Shown here: piece after piece, positions 1-7,871 of the stretch
How the letters are laid out: every line of letters starts with the position of its first letter
How positions within the stretch are numbered: position 1 is the first letter of the stretch
Origin: Gemmatimonadota bacterium
Lineage (GTDB): Bacteria; Gemmatimonadota; Gemmatimonadetes; Gemmatimonadales; Gemmatimonadaceae
DNA length: 25,143 nucleotides
Reading direction: 5' to 3'
Assembly (NCBI GenBank): GCA_028287225.1
Contig: JAQBPZ010000247.1
Location: forward strand, 1-25,143
Translations under genes and position numbers: made by a program
The notes under the pieces: model-generated
The model's input: the letters and a program-made list of their open reading frames with translations, nothing else
Database searches by the model: none
Told to the model about the DNA's origin: nothing

Positions 1-527
1 CCTCGCGCGACGAGCCGGCACTGCTCCTTTACTCGTCGAGAGGGTACGAGGGCTAACCCTCGCAACTGATGGAGGGTGCGGGGCTGAGATCTTTGCCCCG
101 CACCCCCCCAAACTCACGGTGGCCGGCTCTCCCGCGATCTCGGATGAGACACGGGATGTCCGGTGCGGAAAGGAGGAGGGGCCCTCGCGCGCGAGGGCCC
201 TGAGCAGTCCTCCGCGTCCTCCGCGGTCAAATGCTGTTGAAACGCAGGCACCGTCCCCGACCCTTCGTGCGGGACGGAGATCTCGGCCCCGCACCCCCAT
301 CAGTTGCGGTGGCCAGCCCTCGTACCCTCTCGACGAGTAAAGGAGCAGTGCCGGCTCGTCGCGCGAGGGCGTGGCGGGCCATTTCGGCGGGCTGCGTCAC
401 CTCGCACCAATCCGATTGGATGCGTGAGCAGTCCCCCGCTGTTGACCCTCCAGCCTCGCTCGCCGAGGACCAGCGCGCCAGTACGATGGAATCCGTGGTT
501 GAACAGGACCAGGCCACCGGCGCAGCA
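1..527. repeat. P1 long palindromic repeat, copy A (left end cut by window)
   Basis: Bases 1-95 are close to the reverse complement of 272-367, sharing for example CTCGACGAGTAAAGGAGCAG on the 3' arm, so the region can fold into a very long hairpin. The interior holds a perfect 22-bp palindrome at 179-200 (GGGCCCTCGCG arms) and a short CCTCCGCGTCCTCCGCGG tract at 208-229. The 3' part, 272-527, aligns almost without gaps to 18170-18426, with shared stretches such as GGCGTGGCGGGCCATTTCG and GATGGAATCCGTGGTTGAAC. Open frames here are short, overlap on both strands and resemble no family, so I call no gene. The element ends about 30 bp from the lactamase stop codon. Confidence 0.85.
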
Positions 528-555
528 CGAGCGACGCCGCGTCACTCGTCGACGG

Positions 556-1449
556 TCAGCGCCCCTGCTCGCTCGCCACCCGCCGCGCGACTGCCGCACG
601 CGCCGCCGCCGCATACCGGCGGCACGCATCGCGGTCCACCAGCGTGCCCGAGGCCACGCGCTCCCACAGTCGTGATGCCGACGGATGCGGCGTCACCAGC
701 ACGTCGCACGAGAGCCCCTCCAGCACCGCCTGCCCGCGCGCGAAGTCGGCGAGCGCCGCGGGGTAGGTCATGCTCCGGGTGAACAGGAAATCGTCGGCCG
801 AGACCGGGGTCTGGCTGTCGGCGTACACGAAGTCCTCGCAGCGGCCCGCGTCGTCGCAGGAGCGCCAGCTCCAGCTCGTGCCGCCGGGCGTATGGCCGGC
901 CGTGAGGTGCGCCGTGAGGGCGAGCGGGCCGATACGCACCGTCTCACCGTCGGCGAGCGTGGACACCGCGCCCACCGGCGGAAACGGCAGCCCGGTGCCG
1001 AACTGCGGATCGTCCCTGCCGGCCGCGCCGGCCCGCAGCCACGCCGCGCTGGGGACGCTCGAGATCACCCGCGCTCCCGACGCCTGCTGGAGCGCCGCGA
1101 GGCCGCCGGCGTGGTCGAAGTGCGCGTGCGAGTTCACGATGAGCTTCACGTCCTCCACCCTGAAGCCCAGCGCGCGGATGTTCGCCATGATCAGCGGCGC
1201 CGATTCCGGCAGCCCACCGTCGATGAGCACGTGGCCCGCGGGCGACGTGACCAGGAGCGCGCTCAGCCCGTTCGTGCCGACGTACCAGGTGTTGCCGTGC
1301 AGCCGCACCGCCGCATGCGGCGCGTTCCACTCCGCGCAGCTGGAGCACTCGGCGGCACGCGTAGTGGTGTCGGACCGGATCGTCGCGCGGGCGCACGACG
1401 ACAGCATCAGGGCGAGGAATGCGATTCGGCCAACTGTTCTGGTCATCAT
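556..1449 (-). CDS. Subclass B3 metallo-beta-lactamase, predicted lipoprotein
   Basis: This 297-residue protein is a metallo-beta-lactamase-fold hydrolase that looks like subclass B3, the zinc enzymes that open beta-lactam rings, including carbapenems. The zinc motif HAHFDH is at residues 108-113, followed by His186 in GHTPGGTSW and His255 in TPHPS. These correspond to the B3 ligands H116/H118/H196 and D120/H121/H263. The GHTPGGTSW stretch is typical of B3 and separates it from glyoxalase II or RNase Z relatives. The N-terminus is hydrophobic and ends in the lipobox LSSC (Cys19), so it is probably anchored to a membrane facing the periplasm. Length suits the family. Two ATGs lie side by side at the start; the first is used here, and no strong ribosome site is visible. 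It stands alone, with no LysR-type regulator next to it. Substrate range cannot be read from sequence; a non-lactam role is possible. Confidence 0.88.
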   Translation of the reverse strand: MMTRTVGRIAFLALMLSSCARATIRSDTTTRAAECSSCAEWNAPHAAVRLHGNTWYVGTNGLSALLVTSPAGHVLIDGGLPESAPLIMANIRALGFRVEDVKLIVNSHAHFDHAGGLAALQQASGARVISSVPSAAWLRAGAAGRDDPQFGTGLPFPPVGAVSTLADGETVRIGPLALTAHLTAGHTPGGTSWSWRSCDDAGRCEDFVYADSQTPVSADDFLFTRSMTYPAALADFARGQAVLEGLSCDVLVTPHPSASRLWERVASGTLVDRDACRRYAAAARAAVARRVASEQGR

Positions 1450-1467
1450 CTCGGGATTGCTGTCCGT

Positions 1468-1587
1468 GTACGCGAATGCCGTCGAATGTATAGCGAATGG
1501 CTACGATAAACCGCCCCCCATGACTGCTTCACGGACAACGAGCCTCGTGGAGATTCGCTGCACATTCGAGGAGATTCGCGTACGCGG
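1468..1587. repeat. P2 palindromic repeat, copy A
   Basis: The gap between the lactamase start and the aldo/keto reductase carries an imperfect inverted repeat. Its left arm begins GTGTACGCGAAT at 1468, followed by TCGAATGTA and AGCGAATGG. Its right arm, read on the other strand from about 1587, gives CCGCGTACGCGAAT, TCGAATGTGC and AGCGAATCTCC in the same order. The same tip sequence and spacing recur at 5091-5248 and 15133-15405. It probably overlaps the promoters of both flanking divergent genes. No reading frame of note was found. Confidence 0.75.
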
Positions 1588-1671
1588 AAGGCCCAGCGCC
1601 AATCCGATAGCCCGATTCCTGCGCAATGCGCGCCTGGCGCATACATCGACACTCAACCAGGCGGTCACATC

Positions 1672-2562
1672 ATGACGGCACCCACGGCCACGGCCAGCGG
1701 CACGATCACCATCGGCGGCGACCTCACGGTCAACCGGCTCGGCTTCGGCGCCATGCGCATCACCGGGAAGGGGATCTGGGGCGAGCCCGCGGACCGCAAC
1801 GAGGCGCTGCGCGTGCTGCGCCGCCTGCCGGAGCTCGGCGTCGACTTCATCGACACCGCGGACTCGTATGGCCCCGAGGTGAGCGAGACGCTCATCCGCG
1901 AGGCGCTCCATCCGTACGAGCGATCGCACGTCGTCGTCGCCACGAAGGGGGGGCTCACCCGCCATGGTCCCGACATCTGGCTCCCGGTGGGGCGCGCCGA
2001 GTACCTCCGCCAGTGCGTGCTCATGAGCCTGCGACGGCTGGGCGTGGAGCGCATCGACCTCTGGCAGCTGCACCGCATCGACGCGCGCGTCAGCCACGAC
2101 GAGCAGTTCGGCGTCATCGCCGACATGCAGCGCGAGGGCCTGATCCGGCACGTGGGCCTCAGCGAGGTCAACGTGGAGGAGATCGAGGCGGCGCGCGCGC
2201 ACTTCGCCGTGGCGAGCGTGCAGAACATGTTCAACCTCGTCACCCGGCAGAGTGAAGCGGTGCTCGACTACTGCGAGCGCGAGGGGATCGCCTTCATCCC
2301 ATGGTTCCCGCTCGCCGCCGGCAACCTGGCGCGCGAGGGGAGCGTGCTCGACGAGGTGGCGCGCCGACTCAGCGCGACGCCGGCGCAGGTCGCGCTCGCA
2401 TGGGTGCTCCGGCGCAGCCCGGTCATGCTCCCCATCCCGGGCACGAGCCGCGTGAAGCACCTCGAGGAGAACGTCGCCGCCGCGGGTCTCGAGCTCACCG
2501 ACGACGACTTCCGCCGGCTGGACGAGGTGGGCCGGACGGAGTGGGAGCAGCGCCCCCGCTGA
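1672..2562 (+). CDS. Aldo/keto reductase (YdbC-like)
   Basis: This cytosolic NADPH-dependent oxidoreductase has 296 residues, normal for the aldo/keto reductase TIM barrel. The catalytic tetrad is visible: Asp61 and Tyr66 in DTADSYGPEVSE, Lys92 in ATKGG, and His134 in LWQLHRID. The cofactor-binding loop near the C-terminus reads PIPGTSRVKHLEENV, as in most family members. Overall layout is closest to the YdbC-type branch, some members of which reduce pyridoxal, but the substrate here is not known. The ATG lies 5-10 bases after an AGGCGG stretch that can act as a ribosome site. The gene converges on the DUF962 gene, with one base between the two stop codons, so the transcripts must face each other. 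The upstream gap holds a P2 palindrome. Confidence 0.9.
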   Translation: MTAPTATASGTITIGGDLTVNRLGFGAMRITGKGIWGEPADRNEALRVLRRLPELGVDFIDTADSYGPEVSETLIREALHPYERSHVVVATKGGLTRHGPDIWLPVGRAEYLRQCVLMSLRRLGVERIDLWQLHRIDARVSHDEQFGVIADMQREGLIRHVGLSEVNVEEIEAARAHFAVASVQNMFNLVTRQSEAVLDYCEREGIAFIPWFPLAAGNLAREGSVLDEVARRLSATPAQVALAWVLRRSPVMLPIPGTSRVKHLEENVAAAGLELTDDDFRRLDEVGRTEWEQRPR

Positions 2563-2563
2563 G

Positions 2564-2866
2564 TCAGGCCCGCCCGGCCACCTTCGCCCTCCACCAGCGC
2601 AGCCCCACGAACAGGTAGCGCCAGTCCTTCAGGAACTCCGGCGGCTTTCCCTCCACCGCGTGGCCGGCGAACTGGAAGAGCCACCCCACGAGGAACATCG
2701 TCGTGGGCACGGGCCAGAAGCGGTGCACGAACAGCGCAACCACGAAGAGCGGCACCGACAGCGCGATGAGCGGGATGCCGACGGTGTGGCAGAACCGGTT
2801 GAACGGGTTCTGGTGGCTCTGGGCGTAGCTCGCGATCCAGTCGTCCCAGGTGCGCCCGAATGGCAT
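2564..2866 (-). CDS. DUF962 / Mpo1-like membrane protein
   Basis: This protein has 100 residues and two to three hydrophobic segments. The family signature is present: an N-terminal HQNPFNRFCHTVGIPL stretch with the His-Asn-Asn-His-Gly pattern, and a later FAGHAVEGKPP. The yeast relative Mpo1 is an ER membrane Fe(II)-dependent dioxygenase that shortens 2-hydroxy fatty acids. Bacterial members are short and mostly uncharacterised, so a lipid-oxidising role here is only inferred. The conserved histidines likely to bind iron are kept. The start ATG has GGAG eight bases upstream. It faces the aldo/keto reductase head-on. Confidence 0.85.
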   Translation of the reverse strand: MPFGRTWDDWIASYAQSHQNPFNRFCHTVGIPLIALSVPLFVVALFVHRFWPVPTTMFLVGWLFQFAGHAVEGKPPEFLKDWRYLFVGLRWWRAKVAGRA

Positions 2867-2947
2867 GGCGGTACTCCGGAAGGGAAGCCGGAATCTGTTC
2901 GCCAGCCCGCACCGCCGACAGAGGCGGCCGGTGCCTGAACCGAAGGA

Positions 2948-3184
2948 TCAGCCCGTGGCCGGGCTGGGCGACACGGGCATCTGCGCGGCCTGCCGCTCCG
3001 TGCGACGCGCGAGGATGAACATGATCGCCGAGCCGGCGAGCAGGACGGCGCCGAAGGCGTACGTCGCCAGGCTGCCGAGGGAGGAGTGCAGCCTGGGCGA
3101 CGTGATGCAGAGGCAGGCGATCACGAAGTCGACGATGCCGGCGATGCGCAGCACGCGCGGGACGGCGAGGCGGGAGAGCTCCAT
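2948..3184 (-). CDS. Small two-helix membrane protein, unknown function
   Basis: I do not recognise this 78-residue protein. From the chosen ATG it reads MELSRLAVPRVLRIAGIVDF, followed by two hydrophobic segments (about residues 12-30 and 40-58) and a short charged, then Pro/Ser-rich tail. A longer in-frame start 21 codons upstream would give a non-hydrophobic extension and would overlap the likely promoter, so I prefer the internal ATG, although no good ribosome site precedes either. A CRP-like palindrome and an AT-rich -10-like sequence lie upstream. It sits between DUF962 and the sigma factor on the same strand. Confidence 0.55.
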   Translation of the reverse strand: MELSRLAVPRVLRIAGIVDFVIACLCITSPRLHSSLGSLATYAFGAVLLAGSAIMFILARRTERQAAQMPVSPSPATG

Positions 3185-3224
3185 ACAGGTGTATCTCGAC
3201 TGGAAGGGTACAAGCGAGCTCTTC

Positions 3225-3265
3225 AATATAACCCCCCAGCGACCCAACCGGCCGTGTGACCCGAG

Positions 3266-3270
<5 letters not shown>
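3225..3270 (-). promoter_or_regulatory. CRP/FNR-type operator with possible class II promoter
   Basis: Bases 3255-3270 read TGTGA-CCCGAG-TCACA, a perfect match to the TGTGA-N6-TCACA operator of CRP/FNR-family regulators. On the minus strand a TATATT (3225-3230) lies downstream and could be a -10 box. A start site near 3218-3220 would put the operator centre about 42-45 bases upstream, the usual class II spacing, with a leader of about 35 bases before the small membrane protein. The operator overlaps the sigma-factor stop codon. No CRP-family gene is in the window. The palindrome could also be a weak hairpin ending the sigma-factor transcript. Confidence 0.45.
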
Positions 3271-4524
<1,254 letters not shown>

Positions 4525-4528
<4 letters not shown>

Positions 4529-4920
4529 GCGTCGATGGAAGGCGCGCTCAGGATCTGCCGCACCTCGATGCTCAAGTTGAGCGGCTTGCCCTTGGGGCCC
4601 GGCGCCACCGACGCCCCGGCGGCCACCTCGAAGGCGCGCTGCTCGCTGTCCACGTCGATGATCCAGAAGCCCACGAGGAACTCCTTCGTCTCGGCGAACG
4701 GCCCGTCGGTGACCGGCTCCCCGTTCGCGCCCGCACGGACGAGCCGCGCGGCGGCCGGCTGGGCGAGACCCTGCGCATCCACCAGCTCGCCCGCCGCGGT
4801 GAGCCCGCGGTTGAACTGGTGCATGAAGGCGATGTGCGCCTTGAAGTCCTCGGGCGCCCAGTTCTGGACCCCGTACACGCCAGTCCCGCGCGGGGCGTTC
4901 ATCATCAGCATGTATCGCAT
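4525..4920 (-). CDS. DGPF/YCII-related protein, partner of ECF42 sigma
   Basis: This 131-residue YCII-like fold protein carries the DGPF motif (residues 72-75 in TDGPFAETKEFLVGFWII) that names the group. The start MRYMLMMNAP is the usual family beginning and has AGGAG eight bases upstream; a longer in-frame opening upstream has no such support and runs into a P2 repeat. DGPF proteins are small and soluble, probably dimeric, and are the standard genomic partner and often the regulon of ECF42 sigma factors. Their biochemical role is not established. Being first in the pair, it is likely transcribed with the sigma factor from a promoter in the gap at 4921-5085. Confidence 0.9.
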
Positions 4921-5090
4921 GACTCCGTCTCCTGATCGAATGATTGGTCTGTCCGGTGCTCGTACAGGGGAGTCGGAGCCGCCACCCGGTTCTCTACATG
5001 ACTGCCAAAGCTGGATTGCGTCGCGGCCGGGACCAGCCGGGCTTCGGTGGCCGGTGTCATCCCATTCCGCCGCGGGGCCGGTCCGTCTGC

Positions 5091-5248
5091 GTACGCGAAT
5101 CCCGGAATCTTGCCGGTGCTTTGTGCGCACGCGAATCCCGGCGAATGTTCAAGGGCGATCTCCACGAATCCCTACCAGTGAAGAAGTGAAACCAGTACAG
5201 GGTCGCGGAGATTGCAGTGACCACATTCGCAGGATTCGCGTACGCTGA
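5091..5248. repeat. P2 palindromic repeat, copy B
   Basis: This is an inverted repeat with tips GCGTACGCGAATC. The tip occurs on the plus strand at 5090, again as GCGCACGCGAATCCCGGCG at 5126, and inverted at 5232-5245. The inner arms pair GCGAATGT and ATCTCC/GCGA blocks in the same order as copy A. The gap at 4921-5260 otherwise holds only the DGPF ribosome site and probably its promoter. The right end lies about 13 bases from the broken stop of the ACT-domain remnant. Confidence 0.75.
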
Positions 5249-5260
5249 AGGTTCAAGCCG

Positions 5261-5383
5261 TCAGCACGATCGCGAAGAACCCGCTCCGCCCGCCCATGCC
5301 GGAACCGGCGCGTCAGGGGCCAGCCGACAGATGGCGACGCGGTCGGCGAGCAGCGCGAGCGCCAGCGGCGGGTGTGCGGACAC
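5261..5383 (-). pseudogene. N-terminal remnant of an ACT-domain protein (COG3603-like)
   Basis: Starting at a GTG two bases after the acetyltransferase stop, the minus strand reads an N-terminal stretch ending in DRVAICRLAPDAPVPAWAGG. This matches the start of the small COG3603-type ACT-domain proteins, which typically have RLAVCRL-PDAP-PAWA followed by FFSITRTPDELSVVC. After GGAG the reading frame gives SSRSC and stops at codon 41. Shifting one base restores FFAIVLTA before a second stop. So there is both an apparent frameshift and a truncation, and the rest of the roughly 130-residue domain is missing. The break coincides with the edge of a P2 repeat. The family match is from memory of the motif and needs a search. 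Confidence 0.6.
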
Positions 5384-5385
5384 GG

Positions 5386-5919
5386 TCAGCCGGCCCGGCC
5401 GCCGGGGAGCCTGAGATAGAAGATGAGCGTCGCGCTGAAGGTCCCGTCCACCTCGCCGACGTACTCGGGCACCGGCCCCACGAGCTGCCAGCCGAGGGAC
5501 TCGTAGAGCCGCGCCGACACGTCGCCCTCGCGGGTATCGAGGGTGAGGAGCGTGCGTTCCGCCTGCTGTGCGGCCGCCTGCAGCGCCAGCATGAGCGCGC
5601 GGCCGGCGCCCTGTCGGCGCGCCGAGGGGAGCACCATCAGCTTCTGCACCTCGCCGCGATGGCGGCCATTGGCACGCGACTCGAGGGCGAGCTGTCCCGT
5701 GCCGAGCATCGTGTCGTCCGCATCGAGCGCGGCGAGGACGATGCGGTCGCCGGCCTGCACGCCCGCCCGCACGCCGCGCCAGAACCGCTCGGCGTCGGCG
5801 GTCGGCATGGGCGGATGAAAGCCGATGGAGGCGCCGCTGGCCACCAGCTCCACGAGCATCGCGACGAGCTCGGGAAGGCGGGCGTCGATATCGGCGGCGC
5901 TCAGGGGACGGATCTGCAT
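5386..5919 (-). CDS. GNAT-family N-acetyltransferase
   Basis: This 177-residue protein transfers an acetyl group from acetyl-CoA to an unknown amine. The acetyl-CoA pyrophosphate loop is clear: VQKLMVLPSARRQGAGRAL (R/Q-x-x-G-x-G/A), followed by a helix and the late RLYESLGW stretch typical of GNAT motif B. Proteins of this length with this layout act on amino acids, antibiotics or protein N-termini, and nothing here decides between them. The ATG at MQIRPLSAADID is preferred because family members begin with this strand; a GTG 12 codons upstream is possible. No clear ribosome site is visible, which would fit coupling to an upstream reading frame. The broken ACT gene follows two bases after its stop. 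Confidence 0.85.
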   Translation of the reverse strand: MQIRPLSAADIDARLPELVAMLVELVASGASIGFHPPMPTADAERFWRGVRAGVQAGDRIVLAALDADDTMLGTGQLALESRANGRHRGEVQKLMVLPSARRQGAGRALMLALQAAAQQAERTLLTLDTREGDVSARLYESLGWQLVGPVPEYVGEVDGTFSATLIFYLRLPGGRAG

Positions 5920-5926
5920 CCCGGCG

Positions 5927-6004
5927 CTACTCGAGATTCGAGGTGTGCTGCTCACGGAGCGTGTCGACGCGGAGGTTGGGGAAGACGTGCATGCGATGCT
6001 TCAT
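5927..6004 (-). CDS. Tentative 25-codon micro-ORF ahead of the GNAT gene
   Basis: This short frame begins MKHRMHVFPNLR and ends seven bases before the acetyltransferase ATG. Its start codon overlaps the stop of the preceding micro-ORF as ATGA, with AAGG just upstream. It resembles no protein I know. It could be a leader that couples translation to the acetyltransferase, the scar of a lost gene, or chance. The coupled spacing is the only support. Confidence 0.25.
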   Translation of the reverse strand: MKHRMHVFPNLRVDTLREQHTSNLE

Positions 6005-6102
6005 CCTTGAACGTCGCTGGAGTGCCGTGACCAGAATGACTCATCGCCGGAGACCGTGGGCCAGGCGAGGCCGACCAGCCCGCCGATGAGTGCCGTGTTC
6101 AT
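6001..6102 (-). CDS. Tentative 33-codon hydrophobic micro-ORF
   Basis: The frame starts MNTALIGGLVGLAWPTV, has GGGAAGG three bases before the ATG, and lies 28 bases after the stop of the NAD(P)-binding protein gene. The N-terminal half is hydrophobic, so it might be a small membrane peptide, or the stub of a membrane protein whose remainder is gone. The stop overlaps the next micro-ORF's start as ATGA. No family was recognised. Confidence 0.3.
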   Translation of the reverse strand: MNTALIGGLVGLAWPTVSGDESFWSRHSSDVQG

Positions 6103-6130
6103 CAGCCTTCCCGAGTGGTGATGCCGCGGG

Positions 6131-6799
6131 TCAGTCGGCCGTGCCGAGCGCATTGATGTCCACGTTCTCGAGCACCCGCGTGTGGTAGCCCGAGACGGCG
6201 ACGGCGATCATCGCGCGGCCGAGGTTCTCCGCCGTCGTCACATGGGTGGGCGCGAGGCGGCGGAGCAGCGGGTAGAGCGGGCCGGCCACCGCGTAGATCG
6301 CCCGGTAGAGCGGCGTCCTGGAACGCGCGCCGGGCCGAGGGCGGATGAAGCCGGGCCGGAACATGAACGCTTCGAGCGGCAGCCGAAGCAGGGCATTTTC
6401 CGTCTCTCCCTTCACGCGCGCCCACATCGGCCGGCCGAGCGTCGTGCTGTCGGTCCCCTCGCCCGAGACGTAGCAGAAGGTGGCGCCGGGCCGCGCGGCA
6501 GCAAGGGCGCGGGCGGCCGCGAGGGTCAGGTCGAAGGTCTGACGACGATAGTCCGCCTCCTTCATGCCGGCGGACGACACGCCGAGGCAGAAGAAGCAGG
6601 CATCGACGCTCGCGAGGTCGCCTGCGAGCGCGGCGTAGTCGAAGAAGTCGGTGTGACGCCGCTCGCGCAGCTTCGGGTGCGAGATGCCGGTCGTGGAGCG
6701 CACGACCGCGAGCACGGACGCGACGCGCGGATCGGCGAGGCATTCGTGCAGCACGCCATCGCCGACCATCCCCGTGGCGCCGAAGAGGAGGACGTGCAT
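6131..6799 (-). CDS. NAD(P)-binding Rossmann-fold protein (NmrA/TIP30-like)
   Basis: This 222-residue atypical short-chain dehydrogenase/epimerase-fold protein starts directly in the first Rossmann strand, MHVLLFGATGMVG, with the dinucleotide loop at residues 7-13. Later parts fit the short HTATIP2/TIP30-like group: CFFCLGVSSAGM, FCYVSGEGTD (with Ser in place of a catalytic Ser/Tyr arrangement), RVKGETENAL (Lys of the YxxxK type, here with Val instead of Tyr) and FRPGFIRP. The missing Tyr suggests it may bind NAD(P) without being a classical dehydrogenase. The ATG follows the upstream gene's stop by only eight bases, so the two are in one operon. A much longer in-frame opening upstream is a shadow of that gene. 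Substrate is unknown. Confidence 0.85.
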   Translation of the reverse strand: MHVLLFGATGMVGDGVLHECLADPRVASVLAVVRSTTGISHPKLRERRHTDFFDYAALAGDLASVDACFFCLGVSSAGMKEADYRRQTFDLTLAAARALAAARPGATFCYVSGEGTDSTTLGRPMWARVKGETENALLRLPLEAFMFRPGFIRPRPGARSRTPLYRAIYAVAGPLYPLLRRLAPTHVTTAENLGRAMIAVAVSGYHTRVLENVDINALGTAD

Positions 6800-6807
6800 G
6801 CGCCGGA

Positions 6808-7104
6808 TCAGTGCGGCGCGTCGGCGCGACGGGACGGGGATGGAACCATCTCGAGCAGCGGCTGTGCGCCATCGCTGAGGATCTTCGTGATGAAGCGCTG
6901 GCCTTCGCTGATGCGCTCCACCTCGATGGCGATGGATTCGATCGCCTGCTCCACACGCGCCAGCCGCTGGTCGGACGAGGCGAGACCCTGCTGCGTGAGC
7001 GAGAGTCCCTTCATCTTCTCGCGGTGGCCAAGCCAGATCTTGAGCATCCAGCCCGAGAGGGCGAAGATGGCGGCGATGGCGACGTCGTTCGCGAGAACAT
7101 CCAT
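6808..7104 (-). CDS. Membrane-anchored coiled-coil protein, PspB-like layout
   Basis: This 98-residue protein has one N-terminal membrane helix (about residues 8-26, VAIAAIFALSGWMLKIWLG), then a basic HREKMK stretch and a long heptad-like helix (about 40-80) with regular Leu/Ile and charged residues. The end is Ser/Arg/Ala-rich. The layout resembles phage-shock PspB, but the sequence match is too weak for that name and no pspA or pspC lies nearby. The ATG at MDVLANDV is chosen because AGGAAG precedes it by a proper distance and it puts the membrane helix at the N-terminus. It leads an operon with the NAD(P)-binding protein. Confidence 0.7.
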   Translation of the reverse strand: MDVLANDVAIAAIFALSGWMLKIWLGHREKMKGLSLTQQGLASSDQRLARVEQAIESIAIEVERISEGQRFITKILSDGAQPLLEMVPSPSRRADAPH

Positions 7105-7231
7105 GGCGAGCTTCCTGGTAGGGGCAGGCCGGCAGTCGTGCGGCATGACGATGCGTACGCTGCCGCACGCCAAAGGTGACGGTCGGGCCCACACTCGTCC
7201 AGCCCGGACACTCTCCGCAGCGCGGCTCCAC

Positions 7232-7320
7232 CCGGAGCTGCCGAATCGAACAAAGGTGCCGAGTGTCCGAGCTACCTCACTCCGCTCTTCTCGGCGGACT
7301 CGGGAAATTCGGTTCGAGTC
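7232..7320. repeat. P3 palindromic repeat, copy A
   Basis: This is an imperfect inverted repeat between the GNAT gene's 3' end and the membrane coiled-coil gene. The left arm holds CTGCCGAATCGAAC and GCCGAGTGTCCGAG; the right arm holds CTCGGCGGACTCGGG and ATTCGGTTCGAG. On the minus strand the run TTTCCCGAGTCCGCCGAGAA nearly repeats in copy B (10687-10775) as TTTCCCGAGTGCACCGAGAA, and CAAAGG is also shared. Copies A and B have the same orientation and bracket the GNAT-DUF5916 pair. Confidence 0.65.
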
Positions 7321-7335
7321 CTCCCGTCAGGATCG

Positions 7336-7842
7336 TCAGGGCACGAGCGCCCTGGACATCGACCAGACCTGGTTCACGCGATCGCCAACGTGCTGCACCG
7401 TCTCGCCAGTCACCGTGAAGCCCCGCGTCTCCCAGAAGCCGCGCCCTCGCGGATTGTCTCGCTGCACGATCAACCCGACGCCGGTTCCACCCCGCATGCG
7501 GATCCACGACTCCGTGGCCGCCCACAGCGAGGCACCCACTCCCCGCTGCCGGATGGCCGGCGCCAGCAGGAAAAGCGCGACGTACCACGCGTGAAGGCCC
7601 GGGTAGCTCTCGCCGAGGTCCATGGCCCCCACCAGCTCCGTTCCGCGCCAGAAGCCGAAGAGATGCTTCTCGCGGCTCGTGCGTTCCGGCGGCAGCGATG
7701 CGAGGATGTCCTCGGCCTCGCGACGCGGATCACAATCGCCCGCCACCATCTCGAAGAAGGCCGAGCATTCCGCACAGAGCTCGGCGAGCGCGGGAAGATC
7801 GCGCTCCCCGAGTCGTGAGACGGCGAGGCCGGGCAGACGCAC
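7336..7842 (-). CDS. GNAT-family N-acetyltransferase
   Basis: This 168-residue acetyltransferase is downstream of the DUF5916 gene. The acetyl-CoA loop is in FLLAPAIRQRGVGASLW (Q/R-x-x-G-x-G), followed by the GVGLIVQRDNPRGRGFWETRGF segment in which the Asn and the FWExxGF are typical of GNAT motif B. It shows little similarity to the other GNAT at 5.4-5.9 kb. No ATG is placed well. I use a GTG (VRLPGLAVSRLGERD) because it starts the first strand; a TTG eight codons upstream with GGAAG before it is an alternative. The frame stays open far upstream, but that part is the shadow of the DUF5916 gene. The substrate is unknown. Confidence 0.8.
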   Translation of the reverse strand: MRLPGLAVSRLGERDLPALAELCAECSAFFEMVAGDCDPRREAEDILASLPPERTSREKHLFGFWRGTELVGAMDLGESYPGLHAWYVALFLLAPAIRQRGVGASLWAATESWIRMRGGTGVGLIVQRDNPRGRGFWETRGFTVTGETVQHVGDRVNQVWSMSRALVP

Positions 7843-7871
7843 GTCCGGATGGGCGGGCTGGTGCAATGGCC

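Noticed and set aside
1..120. Possible riboswitch or rho-independent terminator at the window start
   Set aside because: The fold is explained by pairing with 272-367 in the P1 element, and there is no U-run or known aptamer core.
231..782. Plus-strand frame of 183 codons running from P1 into the lactamase
   Set aside because: It covers a palindrome and the reverse strand of a well-supported gene; the product is low-complexity Arg/Pro/Ala.
1672..2460. Minus-strand frame of about 319 codons opposite the aldo/keto reductase
   Set aside because: The reductase has its full catalytic tetrad on the plus strand; the opposite frame is His/Arg/Ala-rich without motifs.
6808..7104. Naming this gene and the one at 13026-13205 pspB
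   Set aside because: Layout is similar, but sequence agreement is short and no other phage-shock genes are present.
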